A DNA stretch of 42,010 bases from an uncultured beta proteobacterium. Its GTDB lineage: Bacteria; Pseudomonadota; Gammaproteobacteria; Burkholderiales; Burkholderiaceae_C. The notes beneath the pieces are model-generated. The model made no database searches, was not told the DNA's origin, and saw only the letters and a program-made list of their open reading frames with translations. Positions 9,481 through 18,822 of the stretch are shown piece by piece (the first letter of the stretch is position 1; the number at the start of each line of letters is the position of its first letter). The DNA lies in contig CAIJRK010000019.1 of the NCBI GenBank assembly GCA_903823025.1, positions 1 through 42,010 on the forward strand, given 5' to 3'. Position numbers and translations under genes: made by a program.

Positions 9481-10410
9481 TTACGCGCGATCCGCCACCC
9501 GCTCACCCAGCAAACCCGAAGGCCGCAGTGTCAGCACGATGATCAACACAATGAACGCAAAAATATCGGAGTAGTGACTTCCCAATACGCCGCCGGTTAA
9601 TTGACCGATATAGCCTGCGCCGAGCGATTCAATCAAGCCCAATAAAATGCCACCCAACACCGCGCCCCCAAGGTTGCCAATGCCGCCGAACACCGCCGCC
9701 GTAAAGGCTTTAAGCCCTGGCAAAAAGCCCATGGTGTGCTGAACCGTGCCGTAGTTGGCAGCCCACATCACGCCTGCAATCGCGGCCAGCACAGCACCAA
9801 TCAAAAAAGTCGCAGAAATCACCACGTCGGGCTTGACACCCATCAGCGCCGCCACGCGAGGGTTCTCTGCGGTAGCCCGCATGGCGCGACCTAATTTCGT
9901 GTAATTCACCAGCCACATCAAAATTGCCAGCGACACAACCGTCGTCGCCAGAATCAGCACCTGCGTTGGCGTGATCACGGCACCGCCAATTTCAAAAGGC
10001 GTGCGTGGCAGCAAGGTGGGATACGGTTTGTAGTTGGGTTTCCAGATGATCATGGCCAGCGTCTGCAACAGTATGGACATACCAATGGCGGTGATCAAAG
10101 GCGCCAGCCTGGGACTGTTGCGCAAGGGCCGATAGGCCACTTTTTCGATCACATAACTCAGGGTTGCCGCCACGATGCAGGCAATGATCAACGAGATAAA
10201 AAGAATCACATAACCGGGGGTATTGGGCATGGCGTCTTGCATCAAACCAATGATGCTCCAGCTGGTTAAAGCCCCGATCATCAAAATTTCACCATGGGCA
10301 AAATTGATCAGGTTGATGATGCCGTACACCATGGTGTAGCCCAAAGCAACCAGGGCATACATGCTGCCCAACACCAGACCATTGATGATCTGCTGTATGA
10401 AAGTATCCAT
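9481..10410 (-). CDS. livH: branched-chain amino acid type ABC permease LivH
   Basis: A 309-residue inner membrane permease. It begins MDTFIQQIINGLVLGSMYAL and carries the hallmark YTMVYGIINLINFAHGEILMIGAL. The coupling loop is TKLGRAMRATAENPRVAALMGV, and the protein ends in LTLRPSGLLGERV. The frame is open upstream to 10530, but the ATG at 10410 is preferred: it has a GGAG Shine-Dalgarno 6-7 nt upstream and gives the normal family length. It is the first gene of livH-livM-livG-livF-glycerate kinase-crp. No periplasmic binding protein gene (livJ/livK) is next to it or anywhere in the window. Confidence 0.95.
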   Translation of the reverse strand: MDTFIQQIINGLVLGSMYALVALGYTMVYGIINLINFAHGEILMIGALTSWSIIGLMQDAMPNTPGYVILFISLIIACIVAATLSYVIEKVAYRPLRNSPRLAPLITAIGMSILLQTLAMIIWKPNYKPYPTLLPRTPFEIGGAVITPTQVLILATTVVSLAILMWLVNYTKLGRAMRATAENPRVAALMGVKPDVVISATFLIGAVLAAIAGVMWAANYGTVQHTMGFLPGLKAFTAAVFGGIGNLGGAVLGGILLGLIESLGAGYIGQLTGGVLGSHYSDIFAFIVLIIVLTLRPSGLLGERVADRA

Positions 10411-10595
10411 AAAAATCTCCGATTTTTGGCCGGCTTGAATCAGCAAATTACTGATGAGCGATGCCGCCTTTTGAGCGCTGCCAGTTCTATAGCAATAAAC
10501 CTGCCAATGTGTCGCCCCGAATTGGGTCACAAACAGGTGAGTGGACGCGATTGTAGCGAGCGCTCAGGGTTTATCGAGCCGGCTTGCGGCGGTGT
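10411..10595 (-). promoter_or_regulatory. livH upstream region, probable operon promoter
   Basis: This 185-base stretch separates the rarA stop from the livH start. On the minus strand a GCTACAAT box (TACAAT) lies near 10552, with only a weak -35 before it. A further A/T-rich patch (GCTATAGAAC) lies nearer the gene. No clear terminator for rarA is visible, so read-through from rarA is possible. Confidence 0.35.
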
Positions 10596-11903
10596 TTACC
10601 CTTGAAGGTTCTGCTTTTTGAGTCGCCGTAATTTGTCTGCAATTTTGATTTCCAGACCTCGCTCAACCGGTCTGTAAAAATCGGGCGATGCCATGCCATC
10701 CGGCAAGTAGCGCTCACCTGCTGCGAAGCCGCCTTCTTCGTCGTGTGCGTAGCGGTAGCCTTTGCCGTAATCCAATGCTTTCATCAGTTGGGTGGGCGCA
10801 TTTCGCAGGTGCATCGGCACCGGGCGCGTGCCCTCTTGTTTAACGAACGCTTTGGCTTCGTTGAAGGCTTTGTAAACCGCGTTGGACTTGGGGGCGACGG
10901 CCAAATAAACCACACATTCGGCCAGCGCCAACTCCCCCTCGGGTGTGCCCAGGCGCTCATAGACATCGGCCGCATCCAGCGCCAGACGCAAGGCGCGCGG
11001 GTCGGCCAGACCAATGTCTTCACTGGCGATGCGAATCAGTCGGCGTGCCAGATAACGCGGCTCGGCACCGCCGTCGAGCATCCGCACCAACCAGTACAGG
11101 GCGGCATCCGGGTCAGAGCCACGCACGGATTTATGCAGCGCTGAAATGGTGTCGTAAAACTGCTCTCCGCCCTTGTCGTAGCGGCGCATCCGCTCGCCCA
11201 GCACATTGAGCAACCACACGTCAGTGATCTCGGTGCGCTTCTCCTGTACTGCCGCCACGGCCAGCGTTTCCAGCGTATTGAGCAGGCATCGGGCATCTCC
11301 GTCGGCATAAGCGACCAGACGATCCACCGCTATCTTTTCAATGGCCGGAAGCACCTGCACGGCTTGGGCTGAAAGAATAATTTGCTCCAGATCCTGGGGT
11401 GACAAAGGCTGTAACACATACACCGCTGCCCTGGAGAGCAGGGCCGAGTTCAACTCAAAGGAAGGGTTCTCGGTGGTGGCGCCAATAAAGGTGAACAGGC
11501 CACTTTCGACATGCGGCAAAAAAGCATCTTGTTGACTCTTGTTGAAACGATGCACTTCATCCACAAAAACAATCGTGGCGCGCCCCTGCCCTTGCGCGAC
11601 CTGCGCTTTTTCGACCACCTCGCGAATCTCCTTGATACCGCCCAGTACGGCGCTGATAGTCATGAATTGCGCGTCAAACGCATGAGCCATCAAGCGCGCA
11701 ATCGTGGTTTTTCCGGTGCCCGGCGGTCCCCACAAAATACAGCTGTGCGGGCGTCCTGACTCGAAGGCCATCCGCAGCGCCCGACCCTCACCCAGCAGAT
11801 GTTGCTGACCAATGACATCGCCCAGTGTTTGAGGCCGCAAGCGTTCGGCCAATGGTTGATTGACTGACGAGGGCAAGGCGGAAGATAACTTTTCAGTTGG
11901 CAT
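10596..11903 (-). CDS. rarA: replication-associated recombination protein A (RarA/MgsA)
   Basis: A 435-residue AAA+ ATPase related to clamp loaders and RuvB. It acts at stalled replication forks and interacts with single-strand binding protein. The N-terminus has PLAERLRPQTLGDVIGQQHL, Walker A GPPGTGKT at residues 59-66 and Walker B TIVFVDEVHRFNKSQQDAFL. Sensor 1 is GATTENPSFELNSALLSR. The C-terminal tetramerisation and MgsA domain includes SVRGSDPDAALYWLVRMLDGGAEP and RRLIRIASEDIGLADPRAL. Full length. In many proteobacteria rarA follows lolA directly. Here lolA and rarA keep the same strand but are separated by two genes of opposite orientation. Confidence 0.96.
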   Translation of the reverse strand: MPTEKLSSALPSSVNQPLAERLRPQTLGDVIGQQHLLGEGRALRMAFESGRPHSCILWGPPGTGKTTIARLMAHAFDAQFMTISAVLGGIKEIREVVEKAQVAQGQGRATIVFVDEVHRFNKSQQDAFLPHVESGLFTFIGATTENPSFELNSALLSRAAVYVLQPLSPQDLEQIILSAQAVQVLPAIEKIAVDRLVAYADGDARCLLNTLETLAVAAVQEKRTEITDVWLLNVLGERMRRYDKGGEQFYDTISALHKSVRGSDPDAALYWLVRMLDGGAEPRYLARRLIRIASEDIGLADPRALRLALDAADVYERLGTPEGELALAECVVYLAVAPKSNAVYKAFNEAKAFVKQEGTRPVPMHLRNAPTQLMKALDYGKGYRYAHDEEGGFAAGERYLPDGMASPDFYRPVERGLEIKIADKLRRLKKQNLQG

Positions 11904-12008
11904 ACAAAAATTTCAATGACGAGGCTTAGCACTCAAAGTCTATCGGATAGGCCTCGAATGTTATAAACCGCTGGTTATTTCATTAATTCATCAAGTATTG
12001 CTAACCCT

Positions 12009-12509
12009 ATGAAGCTTCGAACCTTATTTTTACTGATCGTCTTACTGGCTATGACCACTTTTGCGGCGCTCAACTGGAGTGTGTTCATAACCCCAACCAC
12101 CCTTTCTTTAGGCGTGACCGACGTTCAGGCGCCGCTGGGTTTGGTCATGATCGGGATCGTGGCTTTACTCACGGTCTTGTTTTTGGCGTTTGTGGTTTAT
12201 CTGCAAACCTCCATCCTGCTTGAGACGCGTCGCCATGCCCAAGAGCTACACGCCAATCGGACGCTGGCCGACAAAGCCGAGGCTTCGCGGTTTAGTGAAT
12301 TGCGGGCCTTTCTGGATGCCGAGTTAAAGAAGCAAGTCAGCCTGGACAGCGAGTCCAGAGCCGCCGTCCTGACCCGTGTTGACCTGCTGGACCGCGACCT
12401 GCGTTATGCGCTGGAACAGTCGGTCAACACGCTCGCCGCCTACATTGGCGAACTCGAAGACCGGCTTGAGAAAGACCCGAAAACTGCAGAGCCAGTTCAA
12501 CCCAGTTGA
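12009..12509 (+). CDS. LapA-like (DUF1049-type) inner membrane protein
   Basis: A 166-residue small membrane protein. Two hydrophobic helices lie at about residues 5-27 and 43-66, joined by a short loop (SVFITPTTLSLGVTDVQAP). A cytoplasmic charged helical tail of about 95 residues follows. The two-helix hairpin with an N-W after the first helix resembles the LapA family, whose E. coli member with LapB controls LpxC turnover and LPS synthesis. The tail lacks any recognisable enzymatic motif and may form a coiled coil. It lies in the same orientation as mscS, 127 nt before it, and diverges from rarA. The assignment is by topology and weak motif similarity, so the function is uncertain. Confidence 0.6.
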   Translation: MKLRTLFLLIVLLAMTTFAALNWSVFITPTTLSLGVTDVQAPLGLVMIGIVALLTVLFLAFVVYLQTSILLETRRHAQELHANRTLADKAEASRFSELRAFLDAELKKQVSLDSESRAAVLTRVDLLDRDLRYALEQSVNTLAAYIGELEDRLEKDPKTAEPVQPS

Positions 12510-12636
12510 TCTTTGGCGTCGGCGTCGAGCACCCGCTTGACTACAAATAAAAATTTAATGCCTTGCCTCAAATCAAGTCATTTTTGCAAGATTCATACAA
12601 TCTATCGTTTCTCACACTCACCAGAGAGACGAATAG

Positions 12637-13728
12637 ATGACCATATATCGTCAACTCATCGCTGAAAACAGCGCCGAAAATTGGCTGGCAGCCCTGTTGG
12701 CCGCCGTGGCCTTCGTGGTCGTGCTGCATCAGTTGCAACGCATCATGCTGCGCCGAGCCACGCTGACAGCGACCACCACCGCGACCGACAACATTTTCAG
12801 TAACTTCTTGATCGAGGTTTTATCGGCCACACGAATCTTTCTCGCTATTGCCGTAGGGCTTTACGTTGCGACACATTTTTTGACGCTGCCGTCCACGGTC
12901 GAGACATATGTGAATCGTATTTTCATTGCTCTGATGCTGTTGCAGTCGGGCCTGTGGGTGCGTCGATGCCTTGATTTCTGGCTGCGTCAGCGTTTTTCCC
13001 AAGGTGAAGAAGGCGAAGAAGGTGCCCGGGCGATGACCCGTTCCTTGCTTTCGTTTTTAGGTCGTGTTGTGTTGTGGGCCTTGGTGGGCTTGCTCATTCT
13101 GGACAATATGGGCCTCAACGTCACCACCTTGGTGACCAGTCTGGGGATTGGCGGTATTGCCGTTGCGCTCGCAGCCCAAAGCATTCTGACCGACCTGTTT
13201 GCCTCCCTTGCCATTGCCATTGATAAGCCGTTTGTCATTGGCGATTTCATTATTGTTGACGACCTGATGGGCACGGTGGAGCACGTCGGCCTGAAGACCA
13301 CGCGCATTCGCAGTCTGAGCGGTGAGCAAATTGTTTTTTCCAATACGGACCTTTTGAAAAGCCGGATTCGCAACTACAAACGGATGCAGGAGCGGCGCGC
13401 CGTTTTTGTCATCGGTGTGGTTTATGACACGCCCCCGGCGCAGCTGGAAATAGTTCAGCAACTGATTGAACAGGCCATTCTGGCGCAAGTTCAGACCCGG
13501 TTTGATCGGGCGCATTTCAGAAGCTTTGGCCCATCGTCACTCGACTTTGAAGCCGTCTATTACGTGCTGACGCCTGACTACAATTTATACATGGACATCC
13601 AACATGCGATTAATTTGCAACTGGTGAGGGCGTTCTCGGATCGCGGTATCAGCTTCGCCCTGCCGACCCGCACACTGCATCTGGCGGAAGGCTTGCAACT
13701 GGCCCGGCCCCTAACTACTGGCGAATAA
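12637..13728 (+). CDS. MscS-family mechanosensitive ion channel
   Basis: A 363-residue inner membrane channel expected to gate on membrane tension during osmotic downshock. Four N-terminal hydrophobic helices are followed by the pore-lining helix LVTSLGIGGIAVALAAQSIL (residues ~165-185). The MscS beta-domain follows, with DKPFVIGDFIIVDD, GTVEHVGLKTTRIRS and the conserved FSNTDLLKSRIRNYKRM. The C-terminal alpha/beta domain is complete. GAGAGA lies before the ATG. The gene ends tail to tail with lolA, overlapping it by 14 nt. Confidence 0.92.
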   Translation: MTIYRQLIAENSAENWLAALLAAVAFVVVLHQLQRIMLRRATLTATTTATDNIFSNFLIEVLSATRIFLAIAVGLYVATHFLTLPSTVETYVNRIFIALMLLQSGLWVRRCLDFWLRQRFSQGEEGEEGARAMTRSLLSFLGRVVLWALVGLLILDNMGLNVTTLVTSLGIGGIAVALAAQSILTDLFASLAIAIDKPFVIGDFIIVDDLMGTVEHVGLKTTRIRSLSGEQIVFSNTDLLKSRIRNYKRMQERRAVFVIGVVYDTPPAQLEIVQQLIEQAILAQVQTRFDRAHFRSFGPSSLDFEAVYYVLTPDYNLYMDIQHAINLQLVRAFSDRGISFALPTRTLHLAEGLQLARPLTTGE

Positions 13729-14371
13729 TATCGCTGCCAAGCGGCGGTTTGAACTGAAAAGTTTCAGCAGCAAGCGCCGGATTAACCTCCACTTGATTGA
13801 AGGTGATAAGCGAGCGCTGCCCAAAACTGTCGAGAATTTCAAGCGCGGCCAAACCCGCTGATGCGCTCACACTCGGACGGCTAAGGTGAAAGCCCACGCG
13901 AACAGTTTGCAGTTGCCCATCTTTGGATTTTGGTGTTGCCGTCACCCATTGAAGTCCGTCTTTGTCAGGCGCATCGGCCAACTTGAAGTCGGCTTGCAAA
14001 GCCTTTAAATCAGGTGCTGCGGCGATCAAGGCTGCGGGCGTTGACCCCAACACCTGCGATTGCTGACTGGCGGTCACCTGGTTCAAATCCACATCAAAAA
14101 ACCACAAGGTTTGACCGTCGGCTACGATGCTTTGTTCAAACGGTTTTTTGTAGATGAACTTAAAACGATTGGGGCGTGAAAACTCAAAAGTCCCACTCGA
14201 CGTTTTGACCCGTGGCGCCTGACCGTCACGGGTGGGCGAGGTCACCACTTGGGTAAAGTCGGCGCGCCCTGTTTTAACGGTTTTGACAAAAATCTCAAGA
14301 CTTTCCAGCCCCCCGGCCCCAGCCAAACTTGCGTAAGCAGCAATACAAAAAGTAGCTAAAAGTTTTTTCAT
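13715..14371 (-). CDS. lolA: outer membrane lipoprotein carrier protein LolA
   Basis: A 218-residue periplasmic chaperone that takes lipoproteins from LolCDE to the outer membrane receptor LolB. A Sec signal peptide (MKKLLATFCIAAYASLAGAG) is followed by LESLEIFVKTVKTGRADFTQVV. The family hallmark is FEFSRPNRFKFIYKKPFEQ, then VADGQTLWFFDVDLNQVT. The C-terminal segment is ALEILDSFGQRSLITFNQVEVNP, then FQFKPPLGSDII. It starts 6 nt after the ftsK stop, so the two are almost certainly co-transcribed and translationally coupled. Confidence 0.95.
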   Translation of the reverse strand: MKKLLATFCIAAYASLAGAGGLESLEIFVKTVKTGRADFTQVVTSPTRDGQAPRVKTSSGTFEFSRPNRFKFIYKKPFEQSIVADGQTLWFFDVDLNQVTASQQSQVLGSTPAALIAAAPDLKALQADFKLADAPDKDGLQWVTATPKSKDGQLQTVRVGFHLSRPSVSASAGLAALEILDSFGQRSLITFNQVEVNPALAAETFQFKPPLGSDIIRQ

Positions 14372-14377
14372 ATAGGG

Positions 14378-16810
14378 TTACTCCGACCGCATGGGCACTA
14401 AAATTTCTCGTTGTCCGTTGCCGCTCATCGCGCTCACCAGCCCTGCTTTTTCCATATCTTCGACCAGCTGTGCAGCGCGGTTGTAACCAATTTTTAGCTG
14501 GCGCTGCACCTGCGAAATACTGGCCTTGCGGTTTTTCAAAACCACCTCGACGGCCTGGTCGTACAAAGGGTCTTTTTCACTGCTACTGCTCTCGCGCATC
14601 AAATCAACAGCGCCCTCTGCGGTGCCGCCTTCGAGGACGCCTTCAATGTAGTTGGGCGTCCCTTGCGATTTAAGATAGAGGACAACCCGGCGCACTTCGT
14701 CGTCACTCACAAAAGCGCCATGCACCCGAATGGGCAAGTCAGTGCCGCTAGGCATATAAAGCATATCGCCCAAGCCTAACAAAGCTTCGGCACCCATCTG
14801 ATCCAAAATAGTGCGACTGTCGATCTTGCTGCTGACCTGAAAGGCAATGCGGGTCGGAATGTTGGCTTTAATCAAACCGGTAATCACATCCACGCTGGGC
14901 CGCTGGGTTGCCAGAATCAAGTGAATCCCTGCCGCGCGTGCCTTCTGCGCCAAGCGGGCAATGAGTTCCTCAATTTTCTTGCCAACTCCCGTCATCAAAT
15001 CGGCCAGCTCATCGATCACCACCACAATATGCGGCAAACGAGCCAGTGGTTCTGGTGCATCGGGCGTCAGGCTAAAGGGGTTATAGACAAATTCCTCACG
15101 CGCGGTAGCTTCATCAATTTTGGCGTTGTAGCCGGCCAGATTACGCACGCCTAATTTGCTCAACAACTTGTAACGGCGCTCCATTTCTGCCACACACCAG
15201 GTGAGGCCGTAAGTGGCCTTCTTCATATCGGTGACCACTGGCGCCAGCAAGTGTGGAATGCCTTCATAAAAAGACATTTCAAGCATTTTGGGGTCAATCA
15301 TGAGCATCCGAACCTCGCGCGGATCTGCTTTGTAGAGCAGACTCAAAATCATCGCATTAATCCCCACGGATTTCCCTGAACCAGTCGTTCCAGCGACCAG
15401 AATATGTGGCATTTTTGCCAAATCGGCGATCACCGGGTTACCCACAATATCTTTGCCCAAGCCCACGGTAAGCACAGACGTGGCGTCGTTAAAAATCTGG
15501 GAACCCAAAATCTCGGACAACTTGATGGACTGACGTTTGGCATTAGGCAACTCCAGCGCCATGCAGTTCTTGCCAGGAATCGTCTCTACCACGCGGATGG
15601 AAGTCAAGCTCAAGGAACGCGCCAAATCTTTGGCCAGCCCGACAATCTGTGAACCCTTGACACCGGTGGCAGGTTCAATCTCATAACGCGTAATGACCGG
15701 CCCGGGTTGCGCCTGCACCACGCGCACTTCCACGCCAAAATCCCTAAGCTTTTTCTCAATCATGCGGCTGGTCATCTCCAGCGTCTCTAATGCCACCGTT
15801 TCTTGATTCAACAGCGCATTGTCAAGTAAAGAAATTTGCGGCAATTTAGCGTCGTATAAACAGGCCTCCATCGCCACTGTTTTTTGTGGCGCTTTGTCTT
15901 TGACAACGCTATCGCTTTTGTGCACTGCCTCCAGTGCGGATTCAACCCGAACGGGCTGGGGCTGGAACAGGGGCTTGGGGTGAGGCGTGCTGGATGCAGC
16001 AGGTGGTTCAACCAAAGCCTCTTTTTTATCTTCTTTGGGCTTGTTCTTTTGCTCGTTTTTTCGTTCCTCTTTGGACTCTTTTTCTCGCTCACGCGAAGCT
16101 TGTTGACCCAGCGCGACGTCCTGCGCGACTTCACGCTTTTTGAGCAAAGCGCTGACCTGTAAATAAAGCCAGGCCCCCAGACGTTCGGCTACATTAGCCC
16201 AGGAAAAGCGAAACACCAGCGCCGAACCGGCAACCCCTACGGCAATGGCACTCAAGCCAGAGCCGGAAAACCCCAACCACTTGATACTCAAAGAGCCTAA
16301 AAGATAGCCAAGAATGCCACCACTAGAACCCGGTAAACGCGCTTCAACACTGTAAAAACGAGTCCATTCCAACGTGGCGCTGGCACACAACAACAGCGCC
16401 AAACCGCACCAAAAGGCGAGATGACCCGCCACAAATCCAGTGGGGATTGCGGTTGGAGACTCGTTTTTTTGCAGCAACAATTCACGACCACGTAACCAGC
16501 GAGCCAGACTGGTGAGCCAGACGCGAATGCCCGCAGCCAAACACCACCAGACCGAAAATCCCAACAAAAAATAACTTCCGTCAGCCAGCAAAGCGCCCAT
16601 GTGCCCGGCTCGGTTGAGCAGCGGGCCACCCGTGCCGGAGGTTGACCAGGCAAGGTCTTGCGCTGAATAGCTCAACAACGCGAGTAGCCAAAAAGCCAGA
16701 AAAACCAGACCAGCCAGCAGACCCAATTCATTCACAAAACGACGCCATCCCGAGCGGGATTTCACTGCGTCAGTGCGAGAAGAGTTCAAGGTATTGAATG
16801 AATAAGTCAT
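14378..16810 (-). CDS. ftsK: DNA translocase FtsK
   Basis: An 810-residue septal DNA pump that helps resolve and segregate chromosome dimers with XerCD. The N-terminus has four membrane helices (about residues 28-49, 75-97, 125-147, 165-200). The linker is short and rich in Lys and Glu (residues ~225-320), much shorter than in E. coli. The motor domain has the [19 protein letters not shown] start, Walker A GTTGSGKS near 474-481 and Walker [14 protein letters not shown] near 595-606. [19 protein letters not shown] follows. The C-terminal gamma winged helix (about 745-805) recognises polar chromosomal motifs. The gene diverges from trxB and is followed immediately by lolA. Confidence 0.96.
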   Translation of the reverse strand: MTYSFNTLNSSRTDAVKSRSGWRRFVNELGLLAGLVFLAFWLLALLSYSAQDLAWSTSGTGGPLLNRAGHMGALLADGSYFLLGFSVWWCLAAGIRVWLTSLARWLRGRELLLQKNESPTAIPTGFVAGHLAFWCGLALLLCASATLEWTRFYSVEARLPGSSGGILGYLLGSLSIKWLGFSGSGLSAIAVGVAGSALVFRFSWANVAERLGAWLYLQVSALLKKREVAQDVALGQQASREREKESKEERKNEQKNKPKEDKKEALVEPPAASSTPHPKPLFQPQPVRVESALEAVHKSDSVVKDKAPQKTVAMEACLYDAKLPQISLLDNALLNQETVALETLEMTSRMIEKKLRDFGVEVRVVQAQPGPVITRYEIEPATGVKGSQIVGLAKDLARSLSLTSIRVVETIPGKNCMALELPNAKRQSIKLSEILGSQIFNDATSVLTVGLGKDIVGNPVIADLAKMPHILVAGTTGSGKSVGINAMILSLLYKADPREVRMLMIDPKMLEMSFYEGIPHLLAPVVTDMKKATYGLTWCVAEMERRYKLLSKLGVRNLAGYNAKIDEATAREEFVYNPFSLTPDAPEPLARLPHIVVVIDELADLMTGVGKKIEELIARLAQKARAAGIHLILATQRPSVDVITGLIKANIPTRIAFQVSSKIDSRTILDQMGAEALLGLGDMLYMPSGTDLPIRVHGAFVSDDEVRRVVLYLKSQGTPNYIEGVLEGGTAEGAVDLMRESSSSEKDPLYDQAVEVVLKNRKASISQVQRQLKIGYNRAAQLVEDMEKAGLVSAMSGNGQREILVPMRSE

Positions 16811-16936
16811 ACTAAAAATGTTGTTCCAAACTTAACCCTTGTAGAAAAGCGTTTGTTTATCTAAAGCTAACACCGGTTTAAAAATTCTTCCTTCAGGAAG
16901 GCTAGATTTTATTTGGGAGAGGGGTAACCTCTTCTG

Positions 16937-16968
16937 GATTTTGCCCCTGCAGGGGCGTGGATTGAAAC
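16937..16968 (+). repeat. solitary type I-C CRISPR-repeat-like element
   Basis: The 32-base element ends in GGGGCGTGGATTGAAAC (16952-16968). As recalled, these 17 bases equal the 3' half of known type I-C repeats such as that of Desulfovibrio vulgaris. The preceding GCCCC-TGCA-GGGGC stem-loop (16943-16956) sits exactly where the I-C repeat hairpin sits, while the first six bases (GATTTT) differ from the usual GTCGC start. No second copy is visible one spacer length (30-40 bases) to either side, and no cas gene is in the window. It is therefore not an array. It could be a relic, an orphan repeat, or a repeat-mimicking regulatory RNA. Confidence 0.5.
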
Positions 16969-17087
16969 ATAAAAGGCTGACTCTGATTGGGTCAACCCCG
17001 CATAATCTTGACTGCGACTGGAAAAATAAAGGGCCGGTCACGGCGCCTGAATCCAGCCAAATTGCGCCCAGGCGCTTACTGTAAACG

Positions 17088-18114
<1,027 letters not shown>

Positions 18115-18165
18115 CGAGGGCTTTACTGGAATACGTCAAGTCTCTTCATGGGGGCAAGATGAGCT

Positions 18166-18256
18166 GGTAAATCTCTTTACCGCCACATCAAGATGTGGCG
18201 AGGTGCGGCGAAAGCTGTTAACGAGTGAACTAAAAATGTTCACCTCTTCTGGAGTG
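18166..18256 (+). promoter_or_regulatory. hairpin-rich 5' leader of rpmB-rpmG
   Basis: Three perfect stems follow one another in the leader. The first is GGTAAA-TCTC-TTTACC (18166-18181). The second is CGCCACATC-AA-GATGTGGCG (9 bp, 18181-18200). The third is GTGAAC-N7-GTTCAC (18225-18243). The CACCTC run at 18241-18246 could instead pair, with one bulge, with GAGTG at 18252-18256, which covers most of the GGAG Shine-Dalgarno at 18251-18254. Stem 3 and that pairing exclude each other, the layout expected of a translational switch. A regulatory role is inference. Confidence 0.5.
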
Positions 18257-18261
18257 TCCAC

Positions 18262-18495
18262 ATGGCACGCGTATGTGTAGTTACGGGCAAAGGCCCCATG
18301 GTCGGGAACAAAGTTTCCCACGCCAACAACAAAACCAAACGCCGGTTCTTGCCGAACCTGCAATATCGCCGTTTTTGGGTTGAAACTGAAAACCGCTGGA
18401 TTCGTTTGCGAATTTCAAACGCAGGTTTGCGTTTGATCGACAAAAACGGTATTGATGTTGTGCTCGCAGATTTGCGCGCACGTGGCCAAGCATAA
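18262..18495 (+). CDS. rpmB: 50S ribosomal protein L28 (bL28)
   Basis: A 77-residue protein of the large ribosomal subunit. It begins [20 protein letters not shown] and carries [19 protein letters not shown] and the C-terminal [20 protein letters not shown], all typical of bL28. GGAG lies 7 nt before the ATG. It is followed after 11 nt by rpmG, the conserved pairing. Confidence 0.98.
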   Translation: MARVCVVTGKGPMVGNKVSHANNKTKRRFLPNLQYRRFWVETENRWIRLRISNAGLRLIDKNGIDVVLADLRARGQA

Positions 18496-18506
18496 GGAGC
18501 ACCACC

Positions 18507-18677
18507 ATGGCAACCAAAGGCGGACGCGAAAAAATCAAGCTGGAATCTACAGCAGGCACTGGTCACTTTTACACGACTAGCAAAAACAAGAAAACCATGC
18601 CCGAGAAAATGCTGATCAAGAAATTTGATCCAAAAGCTCGCAAGCATGTGGATTACAAAGAAATGAAACTGAAGTAA
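18507..18677 (+). CDS. rpmG: 50S ribosomal protein L33 (bL33)
   Basis: A 56-residue protein beginning [20 protein letters not shown] and continuing [22 protein letters not shown], the bL33 pattern. It has no CXXC pairs, so it is the zinc-independent form. AAGGAG (18494-18499) lies 7 nt before the ATG. It is co-transcribed with rpmB and followed directly by a strong terminator. Confidence 0.98.
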   Translation: MATKGGREKIKLESTAGTGHFYTTSKNKKTMPEKMLIKKFDPKARKHVDYKEMKLK

Positions 18678-18695
18678 TTCAATTACTGCTCTATT

Positions 18696-18722
18696 AAAAA
18701 GCCCGCATTCGCGGGCTTTTTT
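18696..18722 (+). terminator. rho-independent terminator of rpmB-rpmG
   Basis: The stem AAAAAGCCCGC / GCGGGCTTTTT with loop ATTC (18696-18721) runs into a T-rich tail. Its A/T flanks make it usable on the minus strand as well, though no nearby gene would need it there. Confidence 0.9.
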
Positions 18723-18777
18723 ATGGGTATGCGGTTCTAGCAGGTGTCAGCCAATAGTCATCTAAAACTACCGCCGG

Positions 18778-18803
18778 TTTGACCCCACCCTAAACTGGTC
18801 AAA
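18778..18803. repeat. inverted repeat downstream of the desaturase gene
   Basis: TTTGACC (18778-18784) and GGTCAAA (18797-18803) form a perfect 7-bp dyad with a 12-base loop, just past the 3' end of the minus-strand desaturase gene. No T tract follows on either strand, so it is at best a weak 3'-end stabiliser. Confidence 0.3.
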
Positions 18804-18822
18804 AGTCGGGCCGACAAAGCGG

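Noticed and set aside
16903..17002. possible CRISPR array around the repeat-like element
   Set aside because: No second copy of the GTGGATTGAAAC core occurs within spacer distance on either side, so there is no array.
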